Part shown: positions 42,635 to 52,085 of the stretch, piece after piece
Layout: every line of letters starts with the position of its first letter
Numbering within the stretch: the first letter of the stretch is position 1
Assembly (NCBI RefSeq): GCF_051912485.1
Contig: NZ_CP196822.1
Location: 2,294,001-2,358,000 of the forward strand
From: Nitrobacter sp051912485
GTDB taxonomy: Bacteria > Pseudomonadota > Alphaproteobacteria > Rhizobiales > Xanthobacteraceae
Direction of reading: 5' to 3'
DNA: 64,000 nt
Translations under genes and position numbers: made by a program
The notes under the pieces: model-generated
Told to the model about the DNA's origin: nothing
Databases searched by the model: none
What the model saw: the letters and a program-made list of their open reading frames with translations, nothing else

Positions 42635-44163
42635 CGGCTCTGCATGACACTAACGGCGCTGCCGTCGTCATCGGCGGGGGTCTTGCCGGCCTGATGACGG
42701 CGCTTGCGCTGGCGCCGCGACCGGTGCTGCTCGTGAGCAGCGCACCGTTGGGCTGCGAGACATCGAGCATCCTCGCGCAAGGCGGCATCGCCGCTGCTAT
42801 CGGGCCGGATGACGACGCATCGCTGCATCTGGCGGATACCCTCGCAGCCGGAGATGGCCTTTGCGACGAGCGCGTCGCTGCGGCAATCCTCGACGATGCA
42901 CCGGCTGCGATCGAACGGCTGTCACGGCTCGGCGTGGCTTTCGATCGCGACGCCAACGGCAACGTCGCGCTTGGCCTTGAGGCGGCCCACTCGCGCCGCC
43001 GGATCGTCCATGCCGGAGGTGACGCAAGCGGACGTGACATCATTCGCACGCTGGTCCGCAAGGTCTATGAAACACCTTCGATCACCGTATGCGAGGCGAC
43101 CCGCGCGCAGCGATTGATTGTCGAGGACAATACGGTGAGAGGGGTCGTCTGCCAGACCAACCGCGATCCCGTGGCTTTCCTCACTGACCGCGTCGTCATT
43201 GCTACCGGAGGCATCGGCGGATTGTTTCTCCACGGGACCAATCCGGCAGGATCGTGTGGTCAGGGCCTCGCTCTCGCAGCGCGGGCCGGCGCGATCATGG
43301 CCGATCTCGAATTCATCCAGTTCCATCCGACGGCGCTCGACACCGGCTCCTTTCCGCTGAAACTGATCAGCGAGGCCGTGCGCGGCGAAGGAGCGATCCT
43401 CATTGACGAAAAGAGCGATCGCTTCATGGCAGACACGCCGGGCGCCGAGCTTGCGCCTCGCGACGTCGTCGCGCGCGCGGTCTGGCGGCATATGGCAGCG
43501 GGCCACCACGTTTTTCTCGATGCCCGCGATCTAAAAGGGATCAACTTCGCCCGACGCTTCCCGGCGATCACCTCGTTTTGCAGCGACGCAGGAATCGATC
43601 CGGCAACGCAGCCGATCCCGGTCCGTCCCGCCGCGCATTATCACATGGGCGGAATTTCCGTCGACAAACGCGGAAGGACGTCGATTGACGGTCTTTGGGC
43701 ATGCGGTGAAGTCGCCAGCACGGGCCTTCATGGCGCGAACCGGCTGGCCAGCAATTCGCTTGTCGAGGCGATGGTATGCGCTGGCTTTGTCGCCGAGGAC
43801 ATCAGCGGGAGGGCGTCTGCGAAGCGGCGCGATCCCAGGATTCCGGATGGAAGCATCGGCAGCAGCGATCCGACCCTGATACGGCCGATTCTCTCGCGCG
43901 CTGCCGGCGTGTTGCGCGACGGCGACGGATTGCGCGCTGCCGCGCGTGTCCTGTCACCGCTTGCTGCCTCGCAACAGGCCGCAAGTGACCCGGCCATTGT
44001 CGCCCTGATGATCGTGATCGCAGCGCTTCGCCGTGAGGAAACCCGCGGCGCACATGCGCGCACCGACTTTCCCAAGCACGCGATCCGCGCGGAACGTTCG
44101 ACGCTGCGCCTCAGCGACGCGCTCGACGCCGCACAAGACTACATTCCGGATTTGGTTAGCTAA
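42631..44163 (+). CDS. nadB: L-aspartate oxidase
   Basis: 510 residues. FAD loop VIGGGLAGLMTALAL, HAGGDASGRDI, EFIQFHPTALD with SEAVRGEGAILID, and RPAAHYHMGG, which supplies active-site His, are all present. It oxidises aspartate to iminoaspartate for NadA. The C-terminal helical domain is complete. nadC starts 14 bp later. Confidence 0.96.
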   Translation: MTALHDTNGAAVVIGGGLAGLMTALALAPRPVLLVSSAPLGCETSSILAQGGIAAAIGPDDDASLHLADTLAAGDGLCDERVAAAILDDAPAAIERLSRLGVAFDRDANGNVALGLEAAHSRRRIVHAGGDASGRDIIRTLVRKVYETPSITVCEATRAQRLIVEDNTVRGVVCQTNRDPVAFLTDRVVIATGGIGGLFLHGTNPAGSCGQGLALAARAGAIMADLEFIQFHPTALDTGSFPLKLISEAVRGEGAILIDEKSDRFMADTPGAELAPRDVVARAVWRHMAAGHHVFLDARDLKGINFARRFPAITSFCSDAGIDPATQPIPVRPAAHYHMGGISVDKRGRTSIDGLWACGEVASTGLHGANRLASNSLVEAMVCAGFVAEDISGRASAKRRDPRIPDGSIGSSDPTLIRPILSRAAGVLRDGDGLRAAARVLSPLAASQQAASDPAIVALMIVIAALRREETRGAHARTDFPKHAIRAERSTLRLSDALDAAQDYIPDLVS

Positions 44164-44177
44164 CACGCTGGAACACA

Positions 44178-45041
44178 ATGTCGCTCCCTGCCCTCCCGCA
44201 CATCATGATCGAACCGCTGGTTCGTGCGGCCTTGCTCGAGGATATCGGCCGCTCCGGCGATCTCACGACCGATGCGATCGTACCGGTCGGCCGCCGGGCC
44301 ACGACCCTCGTGGTGGCTCGCCAGCCAGGAACCGTCGCTGGGCTCGATCTGGCGCGGCTCGCGTTCCAGCTCATCGATCCGGCGATCGAGACACACGTCG
44401 CGCACGATGATGGCGCGGTTGTCGGGTCGGGCGATGTGATCGCGACCTTGTCGGGTCCCGCGCGAGGCATTTTGACGGCGGAGCGAGTGGCGTTGAATTT
44501 CCTGTGCCGCCTGAGCGGGATCGCCACGGCGACAGCGTCCGTGGTCGCCGCGGTTCAAGACTACAAGGCGAAAATCGTCTGCACCCGCAAGACCACGCCC
44601 GGCTTGCGCGCCATCGAAAAATACGCGGTTCGCGTCGGCGGCGGCAGCAACCACCGGTTCGGCCTCGACGATGCCGTTCTCATCAAGGACAACCATGTTG
44701 CCATCGCCGGCGGCGTCACCGAGGCGCTGAAGCGCGCGAAAAGCTGCGTCGGCCATCTGGTCAAGATCGAACTGGAAGTAGACACGCTCGATCAATTGCG
44801 CGAAGCGCTCGATCAGGGTGTCGATGCGGTGCTCCTCGACAATATGAATCCGGACACGCTCCGGGAAGCCGTCGCGCTGGTTGCCGGCCGGGCGGTGACC
44901 GAAGCCTCCGGCCGCATCACGCCAGCGACAGCGCCCTCGGTCGCCTCAACCGGCGTTGACCTGATTTCGATCGGCTGGCTGACGCACAGCGTCGGCATTC
45001 TCGACATCGGACTTGATTTCAAAACCGAGGCAAGTGCCTGA
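44178..45041 (+). CDS. nadC: Nicotinate-nucleotide pyrophosphorylase (carboxylating)
   Basis: 287 residues. The stretch ALLEDIGRSGDLTTDAI, the catalytic ICTRKTTPGLRAIEKYAV and GGGSNHRFGLDDAVLIKDNH are QPRTase signatures, with LEVDTLDQLREAL and DAVLLDNMNP. It makes nicotinate mononucleotide from quinolinate and PRPP. It is last in the nadABC operon, which depends on the operators before nadA. Confidence 0.96.
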   Translation: MSLPALPHIMIEPLVRAALLEDIGRSGDLTTDAIVPVGRRATTLVVARQPGTVAGLDLARLAFQLIDPAIETHVAHDDGAVVGSGDVIATLSGPARGILTAERVALNFLCRLSGIATATASVVAAVQDYKAKIVCTRKTTPGLRAIEKYAVRVGGGSNHRFGLDDAVLIKDNHVAIAGGVTEALKRAKSCVGHLVKIELEVDTLDQLREALDQGVDAVLLDNMNPDTLREAVALVAGRAVTEASGRITPATAPSVASTGVDLISIGWLTHSVGILDIGLDFKTEASA

Positions 45042-45148
45042 CACCGACCGAGCTCGGTTTGGACATCGATGTTCCGAGGCAATCGCCTCGATGCGGGTAA
45101 GATCGAGTCACCTCAGGATCGATGCAAGATGCCGCCCTTGGCGCCGGG

Positions 45149-45412
45149 TTACTTCGCAGGCGGTTCTCGTTTCCTGAAGGGGTCCGCCACCTCATCGTGT
45201 CCGCTGCGACTGCTGAAAAACATCAAGGCCATCAACCCGCATCCGATGGTAAGCGAAAAGAACGTGCCAAGGCCAAGCGCGATCCAACCGTGTTTGGTCA
45301 TCGCGACGCCAGAGCTCTCATTCCAGAACGTGATCGCCCACACGCCTGCCGCGAAGAGGATGGTCATCAACGCTACTAGAATAGCGATTCGACCCATGCC
45401 CAGACGTTCCAT
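45149..45412 (-). CDS. Small membrane protein of unknown function
   Basis: 87 residues with two hydrophobic segments (IAILVALMTILFAAGVWAI and WIALGLGTFFSLTIGCGLMAL) and a basic tail DPFRKREPPAK. It is convergent with nadC. No family is recognised. Confidence 0.6.
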   Translation of the reverse strand: MERLGMGRIAILVALMTILFAAGVWAITFWNESSGVAMTKHGWIALGLGTFFSLTIGCGLMALMFFSSRSGHDEVADPFRKREPPAK

Positions 45413-45861
45413 AGCCGTGCCTTTCGTTTTGTAGCTTGGCCGTTCCGACTAGCTCCGGTGGAACTTCAAGTGGGGAGCGCCGTAATCGGCCAGCGCGTTG
45501 TGATCGTCTGGTTTCTGCGCCCTATGCGGGGAAATCAGATGCGGTCGCCAGCGAGAGTCTTCGACGCGTCAGGATATTTGTAAATTCAACATCCCGGCAC
45601 TCCTGAATCATATATTTATGATGTATCTTTATACAGGCTTCCATGCGTTCATGTAAGAGGGAAACGGGGCTTAATTTCAGTTATTGAGCATTCAACCATC
45701 GACGAATACCGGCGAAGGCCGTGTCGCTACCCGCCGCATTGAAAAAAGGCAGCGTTACCCGGATAGGAACGAGATCGCCGATCGAGGTAGCGCCGCAATT
45801 TGCGCATGGCATAGGCCGCGCGAGTTTCGGCATTCCGGTCAGCCTTACCCGATTTGTTGGC
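45413..45861. other. Gene-free stretch with an AT-rich centre
   Basis: No gene is supported. AT content rises at 45570-45670, where ATCATA-TATT-TATGAT (45607-45622) forms a perfect 6-bp palindrome with a 4-base centre. Confidence 0.4.
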
Positions 45862-46251
45862 TTAATTCCGAGGACGCTCGGTCGCCCTTGACCACAGGTT
45901 CATGATTTCCTTCGGAGCGCGGGTGAAAGGCAATAAAAATCCCAGCCAGAAAAAAGACAAGCCGAGCAGCACACCCAGATTCACGATGTCTGATGTATTG
46001 GCCGATCCCATTCGAAGCGTTTGGATATAAGCAAACACAAAGTAGCCGCAAAATATTGTGCTCACGAATAAAGTCAGAAATCTTTTGGGACGCGGTCTTA
46101 CGAACCTGCCGACAAGCTGGCCCGCTTGATATCCCACCATCACTCCAACCGGTGCTATGAGCCGCAACACTGAGTGGTCTGGAGGGACAGAAAATCCAAA
46201 ACTCAGAACAAGTCCGACGACCCCAAATACAATGGTCAGTATTAAATTCAT
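45862..46251 (-). CDS. Small integral membrane protein of unknown function
   Basis: 129 residues with four hydrophobic segments, starting MNLILTIVFGVVGLVLSFGF and including KRFLTLFVSTIFCGYFVFAY and GVLLGLSFFWLGFLL. The last 20 residues are polar. AT content is higher than in the flanks, which fits transferred DNA. Family not recognised. Confidence 0.55.
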   Translation of the reverse strand: MNLILTIVFGVVGLVLSFGFSVPPDHSVLRLIAPVGVMVGYQAGQLVGRFVRPRPKRFLTLFVSTIFCGYFVFAYIQTLRMGSANTSDIVNLGVLLGLSFFWLGFLLPFTRAPKEIMNLWSRATERPRN

Positions 46252-46474
46252 TCTTTGCGGGACCCATAAGGATGCGTAGCTGGCAAAGATAGACTCTCAT
46301 TTTTCACGATCAAGAACAACCAGATCGACAGATACTTCGCCGCCTAAATTTCAAAGGCAAACCGGCACTTCGCTGGATGGATGGTCGAATGGCTCGCGGC
46401 CGTTTGCCGATGTTTATTCAACCAATATTCGACGATATAATCAATCTGCCGATAACTGATTGATTTAATTGGCG

Positions 46475-46530
46475 CGCCACTCGGAATAAAACTGCGAACT
46501 CATATATAATTGAAATTGCAGTGTAATTTT
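46475..46530 (+). repeat. Imperfect direct repeat, copy 1
   Basis: Starts CGCCACTCGGAATAAAACTG and matches the copy at 49185-49240 in the same orientation. There are about 13 mismatches over 56 bp, only five in the first 33. AT-rich and noncoding. The two copies enclose about 2.7 kb of IS and recombinase remnants with a PRC-barrel gene. Confidence 0.7.
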
Positions 46531-46553
46531 TATCGCCCAAGGTCTCAAAGCAC

Positions 46554-46690
46554 TCATACGAGCCTCGCCAGCGCCATCAGTTCGACCGAGGCGGAATCGA
46601 ACACATAGTCCCAGTCACCTTCCCCGCGCGGGCGGAACAGCCGCATCGAGGGATACCAAGGGCTGTCGGTACGCTCCTGTAATTCTCGCA
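46554..46690 (-). pseudogene. C-terminal fragment of a TPR/glycosyltransferase-like protein
   Basis: The minus strand ends with DSPWYPSMRLFRPRGEGDWD and a helical tail SVELMALARLV. The pattern SPWYP-MRLFRQ-x-GDWD is the C-terminus of TPR-containing glycosyltransferase-like proteins common in rhizobia. Nothing upstream belongs to it: at about 46690 it meets the DUF2270 fragment head to tail. Confidence 0.5.
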
Positions 46691-46996
46691 CGCGACTACA
46701 CGGTACCGCACCATCACATTTCGTTTGTCCGCGCGGCTGGGCGGCGTTTGCGTCGCAACTACGTCTGGATTTTCGCCATCCAGGCAATCGCCTATTACGG
46801 CAAGATAGCCATCCATCCGACCTCTGCGGCGACCCTGGCCGAATATTCCGATCGCGCCGCCGGACCGATTCCCGGCTGGATCGTTCTGATGACAGGCTTT
46901 GCCTACTATTTCGGCTGGCTGGCGTTCGCGTTCGGCACGATGTGGCTCGACCAACGCCAGCACGACGCCAAGGGCGACAAGGTGGCGATGGGTTAA
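46685..46996 (+). pseudogene. C-terminal fragment of a DUF2270 membrane protein
   Basis: The frame reads RDYTVPHHHISFVRAAGRRL then RRNYVWIFAIQAIAYYGKIA, HPTSAATLAEYSDRAAGPIPGWIV and a last hydrophobic helix. This matches the end of DUF2270 integral membrane proteins. The N-terminal two thirds is missing, replaced by the fragment described just left of it. Confidence 0.6.
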
Positions 46997-47104
46997 GCAG
47001 GAGGTGGGGCGTCTGCCCAACCCCCCATGGTCGGGCGATCGACTTGACGCCAAAGCGTCCACAAACGTGCTTGTCAGTGAGCCGCGTGTTCCCGTCAGCA
47101 CCCC

Positions 47105-47355
47105 TGAGACAAATTGAGGGACTTTCCGAAGGGAGGATTTCTGGTTCATCGTAGCCGCAAGGAGCGAAGATGAAACAGAAATCCGGGCCGGACAAAACAC
47201 CGGCAGAACGAGTGCTGAAGGACATTCGGCGTCAGACCCGCCGGCAGTATTCAGCGGAAGAGAAGATCCGCATCGTACTGGAAGAGCTGACGGGAAACAA
47301 ACATGGGTCGTGGACCACGATCTACCGCGAGCGGTCCGAACACCGGAAGCATTAG
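47105..47355 (+). mobile_element. IS3-family remnant with truncated orfA
   Basis: The left end TGAGACAAATTGAGGG begins at 47105. orfA starts at 47170: MKQKSGPDKTPAERVLKDIR, then RQTRRQYSAEEKIRIVLEEL, the start of an IS3-type HTH protein. After residue 41 similarity stops and an unrelated tail leads to a stop at 47355. OrfB and the right end are absent. The same left end is at 14660-14740. Confidence 0.75.
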
Positions 47356-47797
47356 ACCGGCTGCGATATCGGCGGACACGATAAAGGCGATCCCGCCCTA
47401 TTAGGCGAAACCGCCTGTCCGTCCGCCAGTGGTGGCGCGGGCGTCAGCTTGCATTGGCAGCCCTCATACGCCGAGAAATCTTAAGGACAGTCGCGCGACT
47501 GCATAAGCTCCTCGATGACGACCCGTCGCAGCCGCGCCCGAGCCAGCCGTGATGCGGGTGCTCGCCGCCCTGCAACGAGGGATGGGTGTGTTCCCTATCG
47601 GAACTGCCCGTCCCGAGAAACTTGCAGGCGACCTCACCCTGCAGCCCGGCGAGACCAGTCTGGTTCGTAAGCTGTTTCAATCGGCCTGGGTGATGCTGGC
47701 TTAACGAATGCCAACGACAGGCCGACCGATTAAGGAACGAACGGTTAGTCGGCGGATTAGTCAACTCCTCACATGCTTGTGCAAAGGAGCGTGTCCC
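47356..47797. other. Gene-poor stretch
   Basis: A plus-strand frame at about 47410-47545 (RLSVRQWWRGRQLALAALIR to PSQPRPSQP) has no start codon and no family I recognise; it may be the tail of a lost gene. The PRC-barrel gene has AAGGAG just before its start at 47798. Confidence 0.35.
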
Positions 47798-48205
47798 ATG
47801 GGTAACGATCCCGAAACTGGCCATCTGACCGCCAGCGATAAAGAGTCGGGGAAAGCTGTCTACGGTGCTGAGAACAAGAAGATTGGTAAAATTGAAAGTG
47901 TCATGATCGACAAGACCAGCGGGGAAATCGCTTACGCTATGCTCAGTTTCGGTGGATTTCTCGGTATCGGCAAAGACCATTTCCCGGTGCCCTGGAAGCT
48001 GTTGCGATTTGATTCCGATCTTGGCGGTTACCGTTCCGACATTAGCGAGAACCGGCTGCACGGCGCTCCGAAACATGGTACCGAGACCATCTTCGATTGG
48101 AACGCTAGATACGCCGAACTGGACGACTACTACAACGAGGAAGTCCTTTCTGCTGACAAGCACTGGTTTGGTAAGGTTGGTGGGTATTTTACGCATAAAC
48201 CGTAG
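47798..48205 (+). CDS. PRC-barrel domain protein
   Basis: 135 residues. The PRC-barrel reads GKAVYGAENKKIGKIESVMIDKTSGEIAYAML and GKDHFPVPWKLLRFD. The C-terminal 40 residues are acidic with aromatic residues (WNARYAELDDYYNEEV). ATG at 47798 is preceded by AAGGAG. Family members occur in stress or RNA-related contexts; the role here is unknown. It is one of the few intact genes between the direct repeats. Confidence 0.82.
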   Translation: MGNDPETGHLTASDKESGKAVYGAENKKIGKIESVMIDKTSGEIAYAMLSFGGFLGIGKDHFPVPWKLLRFDSDLGGYRSDISENRLHGAPKHGTETIFDWNARYAELDDYYNEEVLSADKHWFGKVGGYFTHKP

Positions 48206-48333
48206 TCGGAAGGGATTGGGCACCGATCGGAGCCTGCAACAAGGGATTGGGCTGCTGCAAGAGCGATGGGCCAGGAGGCCACCGTGCGGTGCGGCCGTTG
48301 GGTCGACCGCCCTGCTAAGCCAGCCTATCGAGC

Positions 48334-48878
48334 TTAGGTCATTCGACCCAAAACGCGACTGATCTGAACAGCGGACCACTTACCGCCGCGTGCGGTCGGA
48401 CTACTAGCTTCGTTTAATCCAGCTGCGATCTCCCGCAATGACTTTGCACCGCTCTCCTGCAGCTTCTTAATCTCCGGCGCAATGTCCATGAGACGGGTAG
48501 CAACCTTCTTGCCTAGCGCCTCATTAGCCTTCAGCTCGCATGTCATCCGTGGGTTTGAATCCACGGCTACCACCTAGCTCCCCTTACCTTGGCAGCAGCT
48601 AAGGCCGCGCGGGTACGGCTGGAAATCAGACCGGCCTCTAGTTCGGCCACGGCGGCCATCTGCTGCAACATGAATCGGCCGGTCGGACCTTCGATGGCTG
48701 GTAGATCGGCAAAGCGAACGTCAACACCAGCTTCAAGTAGTCGGCTCAGGAAGGCGACCGAACGCGTTAGCCGGTCCACCTTAGCAACCACCAACGGAAG
48801 GCGTCGATGCGGTTGCTTACAAGATAGCACGAGTTCTTGGTCCGCATGTCGGCGAGGAGCAGCTCCGGCGCCGCGCAC
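48334..48878 (-). pseudogene. Serine recombinase (resolvase) remnant
   Basis: The first frame gives VVAKVDRLTRSVAFLSRLLEAG, FADLPAIEGPTGRFMLQQMA and ISSRTRAALAAAKVRG, the second half of a resolvase catalytic domain. After a frameshift near 48570 comes NPRMTCELKANEALGKK to SLREIAAGLNEASSPTARGG and WSAVQISRVL, a recombinase C-terminal HTH. The N-terminal part with the nucleophilic serine is gone. It is a dead site-specific recombinase. Confidence 0.75.
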
Positions 48879-49184
48879 GTATTATCCAGGATCTGCTTCA
48901 CACAGTAGGACCGCTTATCGGCATCGTCGTGACAGCGGGGGGTTCCCTCTATGCGGGCTTAAAAGGAATATTCGCGTGGTGACAAGCGATAGGACGTGAA
49001 ATGCCGCACTTGATCTTGTTGCACACCGCTGCCGATCACGGCGATCGCGGTATTGGTGTCTGAGACATGGCGCGCTCCGTGTCTTTGGCGCCCCTTGCCA
49101 GCTTCGCTTGCTGGCGGAGCAGGAGCGACGCAAAGCATGTACAGATTGGATAAATGAGCGCGAAACCATGACGCGCTCGCGTGA

Positions 49185-49240
49185 CGCCATTCAGAATAAA
49201 ACTGCAAACTTATATATGATTGAGATCAATATATAATTTC
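49185..49240 (+). repeat. Imperfect direct repeat, copy 2
   Basis: Starts CGCCATTCAGAATAAAACTG, the partner of copy 1 at 46475-46530. It lies about 120 bp before the NfeD gene and may belong to its promoter region, since TATATA-type AT-rich tracts follow. Confidence 0.7.
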
Positions 49241-49362
49241 CGGTCTTATCCCGTCTCGCCCGCCCATGCTTTTGCTCCGGCAGACGAGCGGCTCGCCATT
49301 CCCGGTCATATTGAGGTTGAGCGAGGTTCTCCCCATATCATCCTGATCAGGGAGTCCTTACT

Positions 49363-50733
49363 GTGCAGGCCGTACAGGCGACTCTTGTTGCGGCACTTGC
49401 AGCCGCGGCTTTCGTTTTCTCTCCCCTTCCCGCCTCGACGGAAGAGAGCGGCAAACTTGTGCTGACGATCGCGATCGATGGAGCGATCGGACCGGCGACC
49501 TCCGGTTACGTGAAGGACGCTCTGACCAAGGCACGCGAACGACACGCAGACGCCGTCATTCTGCGTCTGAATACGCCGGGCGGCCTCGCCAGCAGCATGC
49601 GCGAGATCATCGCCGATGTGCTGGCCTCGCCCGTTCCCGTCATAGGTTATGTTGCCCCGTCCGGAGCCCATGTCGCCAGCGCCGGCACCTATATCCTCTA
49701 TGCCACGCACATCGCCGCAATGGCGCCGGGCACCAATCTCGGCGCAGCGACGCCAGTGCAGATCGGAAGCCCGGTGCCGGGCCTGCCAGGCATCCCCGAC
49801 AAAGACGGCAAGGACAAAAAAAGTGCCCAACAAACGGAGCCGAAGGACACAATGACGGCGAAGGCGACGAACGACGTCGTCGCCTTTATCCGCAGCCTGG
49901 CCGAGTTGCGAGGACGTAACGCCGATTGGGCCGAGAAAGCCGTCCGCGAGGCAGCCAGCCTTTCCGCCAGCGCCGCGTTGCAAGCGGGTGTCATCGATCT
50001 CATCGCGCGCGACCCGGTCGAACTGCTCAGGCAAATCGATGGCCGCGTCGTGGAGCTGCCCGGTGGCGACAGGCGGCATCTGGCAACGAAGGCCGCGACG
50101 ATCGAGACGATCGGTCCCGGGTGGATCTCGCAATTTCTGTCGATCATCACCGATCCCAACGTCGCCCTCATTCTTCTGCTGGTTGGCACCTATGGCCTGC
50201 TTTTCGAATTCATGTCTCCTGGCGCCGTCGCGCCCGGCGTGGTCGGCACGATCTGTCTACTGCTGGGCTTCTATGCCCTCAACCTGCTGCCGATCAATTA
50301 TGCCGGCCTTGGGCTGTTGATGCTGGGGATCGCGCTTCTGACGATCGAGACCTTCAACCCGACCGTGGTTCTCGGCCTCGGCGCGCTGATGTTGTTCAAG
50401 ATCGAAGCGCCCGGATACCGGCTGTCATGGACGTTCGTCGGTATCGTGGCGACGATATTCATCGGACTGTTTCTCATCGTGCTTGGCTCGCTTCGGCGCG
50501 CCCGCAAAGCTTCGGCACAAGTCGGCGCGCAGGCAATGCGTGGCCTGACCGCCGAGGTTATCGACTGGAACGATATTGCAGGCCACGTCTTCACGCAGGG
50601 TGAGCGCTGGCAAGCCCGCGGCACGGAAGCCTTCAGGCCCGGAGAGACGGTCGAGGTGGCCAGCATCACGGATCTGACGCTGATGGTGCGTCGCCGGTCG
50701 GCACTCAGCACCGGTGAAGGAGGTATGCGATGA
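49363..50733 (+). CDS. NfeD-type membrane serine protease (stomatin-operon partner)
   Basis: 456 residues. Signal peptide at the N-terminus, then a ClpP-like protease domain: LRLNTPGGLASSMREI, catalytic Ser in APSGAHVASAG and Lys further on in MTAKATNDV. Next four to five membrane helices, and a C-terminal NfeD OB-fold (GLTAEVIDWNDIAGHVFTQG). It is the homologue of Pyrococcus 1510-N, which cleaves a slipin. GTG 49363 has GGGAG 8 nt upstream. It overlaps the slipin gene by 4 bp. Confidence 0.9.
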   Translation: MQAVQATLVAALAAAAFVFSPLPASTEESGKLVLTIAIDGAIGPATSGYVKDALTKARERHADAVILRLNTPGGLASSMREIIADVLASPVPVIGYVAPSGAHVASAGTYILYATHIAAMAPGTNLGAATPVQIGSPVPGLPGIPDKDGKDKKSAQQTEPKDTMTAKATNDVVAFIRSLAELRGRNADWAEKAVREAASLSASAALQAGVIDLIARDPVELLRQIDGRVVELPGGDRRHLATKAATIETIGPGWISQFLSIITDPNVALILLLVGTYGLLFEFMSPGAVAPGVVGTICLLLGFYALNLLPINYAGLGLLMLGIALLTIETFNPTVVLGLGALMLFKIEAPGYRLSWTFVGIVATIFIGLFLIVLGSLRRARKASAQVGAQAMRGLTAEVIDWNDIAGHVFTQGERWQARGTEAFRPGETVEVASITDLTLMVRRRSALSTGEGGMR

Positions 50734-51494
50734 TGCTCGATTATGTAGCCTATATAGTGCTCGCGACCGTCGTGATCGTATTTCTCTCCTCGGCCGTTCG
50801 TATCCTACGTGAATACGAGCGCGGCGTCGTCTTCACGCTCGGACGCTTCACCGGTGTGAAAGGTCCGGGCCTCATCATCCTGATTCCGTTCGTGCAGCAG
50901 ATGGTGAAGGCCGATCTCAGGGTGAAGGTGCAGGACGTGCCGCCGCAGGACGTGATTTCCCGCGATAACGTTTCCGTCAAGGTGAACGCCGTTCTCTATT
51001 TCCGCATCGTCGATCCCGAACGCGCGATCATCAAGGTCGAAAACTTCATGGCCGCGACCAGCCAGTTAGCGCAGACCACGCTGCGTTCAGTGCTCGGCAA
51101 ACATGAGTTGGATGAGATGCTCGCGGAGCGCGACAAACTCAACGCCGACATTCAGGAAATCCTCGATCAGCAAACCGATGCGTGGGGAATCAAGGTCACC
51201 AATATCGAGATCAAGGACATCGACCTCAATGAAAACATGGTGCGCGCCATCGCCAAGCAGGCCGAGGCGGAGCGGCTGCGGCGGGCAAAAGTAATCAATG
51301 CGATGGGCGAGCAGCAAGCCGCTGAGAAGCTCGTCGAAGCCGGACGGATCCTCGCTCGCGAGCCGCAGGCAATGCAGCTGCGCTATTTTGCGGCGTTGCA
51401 CGATATTGCGGGCGAGCGATCATCGACTGTGGTCTTTCCACTGCCGATGGATCTGCTCAGCCATCTAACGCCGCGACCCGACGGAACTTCATGA
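50730..51494 (+). CDS. Slipin (stomatin-like SPFH protein)
   Basis: 254 residues. One N-terminal membrane helix (YIVLATVVIVFLSSAVRIL), then an SPFH domain: EYERGVVFTLGRFTGVKGPG, VPPQDVISRDNVSVKVNAVL, TTLRSVLGKHELDEML and a coiled-coil rich in Glu/Ala (AKQAEAERLRRAKVI). It forms membrane microdomain scaffolds with the NfeD protease. AAGGAGGT precedes the ATG. Confidence 0.92.
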   Translation: MMLDYVAYIVLATVVIVFLSSAVRILREYERGVVFTLGRFTGVKGPGLIILIPFVQQMVKADLRVKVQDVPPQDVISRDNVSVKVNAVLYFRIVDPERAIIKVENFMAATSQLAQTTLRSVLGKHELDEMLAERDKLNADIQEILDQQTDAWGIKVTNIEIKDIDLNENMVRAIAKQAEAERLRRAKVINAMGEQQAAEKLVEAGRILAREPQAMQLRYFAALHDIAGERSSTVVFPLPMDLLSHLTPRPDGTS

Positions 51495-51507
51495 CTTCTG
51501 CCATGAC

Positions 51508-51957
51508 GTGAGAATTACCGATTGTCCGGTCACCTTGCAATTCGCGGACAATAGTGATCCCCTGCGGAGGATTACGGGCGGCCAGATCGCAGATTGCACC
51601 GCTGGAGAACTACTGCTGGTGCAGATGCCGAAGACCTCCATGCTCCACGGCGACAAGGGCTACGACAGCGATGCGATCCGTCGCCAGGTCGAAGCCAGAG
51701 GTGCAATGCCCAACATCCCGGCGAAAGCCCGGCGGTGGAAGAGTTTCTTCTCGCCTGTCCTGTATCGTAACCGGAACGCCATCGAGCGTATGTTCAGTCG
51801 GCTCAAGGACTTCCGCCGCATCGCCACTCGTCATGACCGCAACGCAAAACACTTCCTTTGCCGCCGTCTGCATCGCTGCAACCGGCAGCTATTGGTTGTG
51901 AGTCCTGACCCTAAAACTCTTACGCAAAATGCGATCAGTGCTTCCACAGCGCCTTAG
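51508..51957 (+). pseudogene. C-terminal fragment of an IS5-family transposase
   Basis: Reads RRITGGQIADCTAGELLL, HGDKGYDSDAIRRQVE (a catalytic Asp), PNIPAKARRWKSFFSP and RNRNAIERMFSRLKDFRRIATR (catalytic Glu). After DRNAK the true end SYWL-stop is in another frame (FAAVCIAATGSYWL), so there is a frameshift. The N-terminal part is missing. It is a different IS group from the elements at 16967 and 22419. Confidence 0.78.
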
Positions 51958-52085
51958 TTTGAAGGCGAGGCATTCGACATAACCCACTTCGTTGATCGGA
52001 TGGAATGACTTCTCGTTTTTTCGTCTGTTGGCGACTTCGTTTCAGAAAAGTGATGCTGCAATGTCAGAGGAGCGACGGCCGTGTT

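Noticed and set aside
47444..48379. 311-codon minus-strand frame
   Set aside because: Overlaps the PRC-barrel gene on the other strand and has no domain or plausible composition.
49306..50133. 275-codon minus-strand frame
   Set aside because: Antisense to the NfeD-type protease gene, which has clear catalytic motifs.
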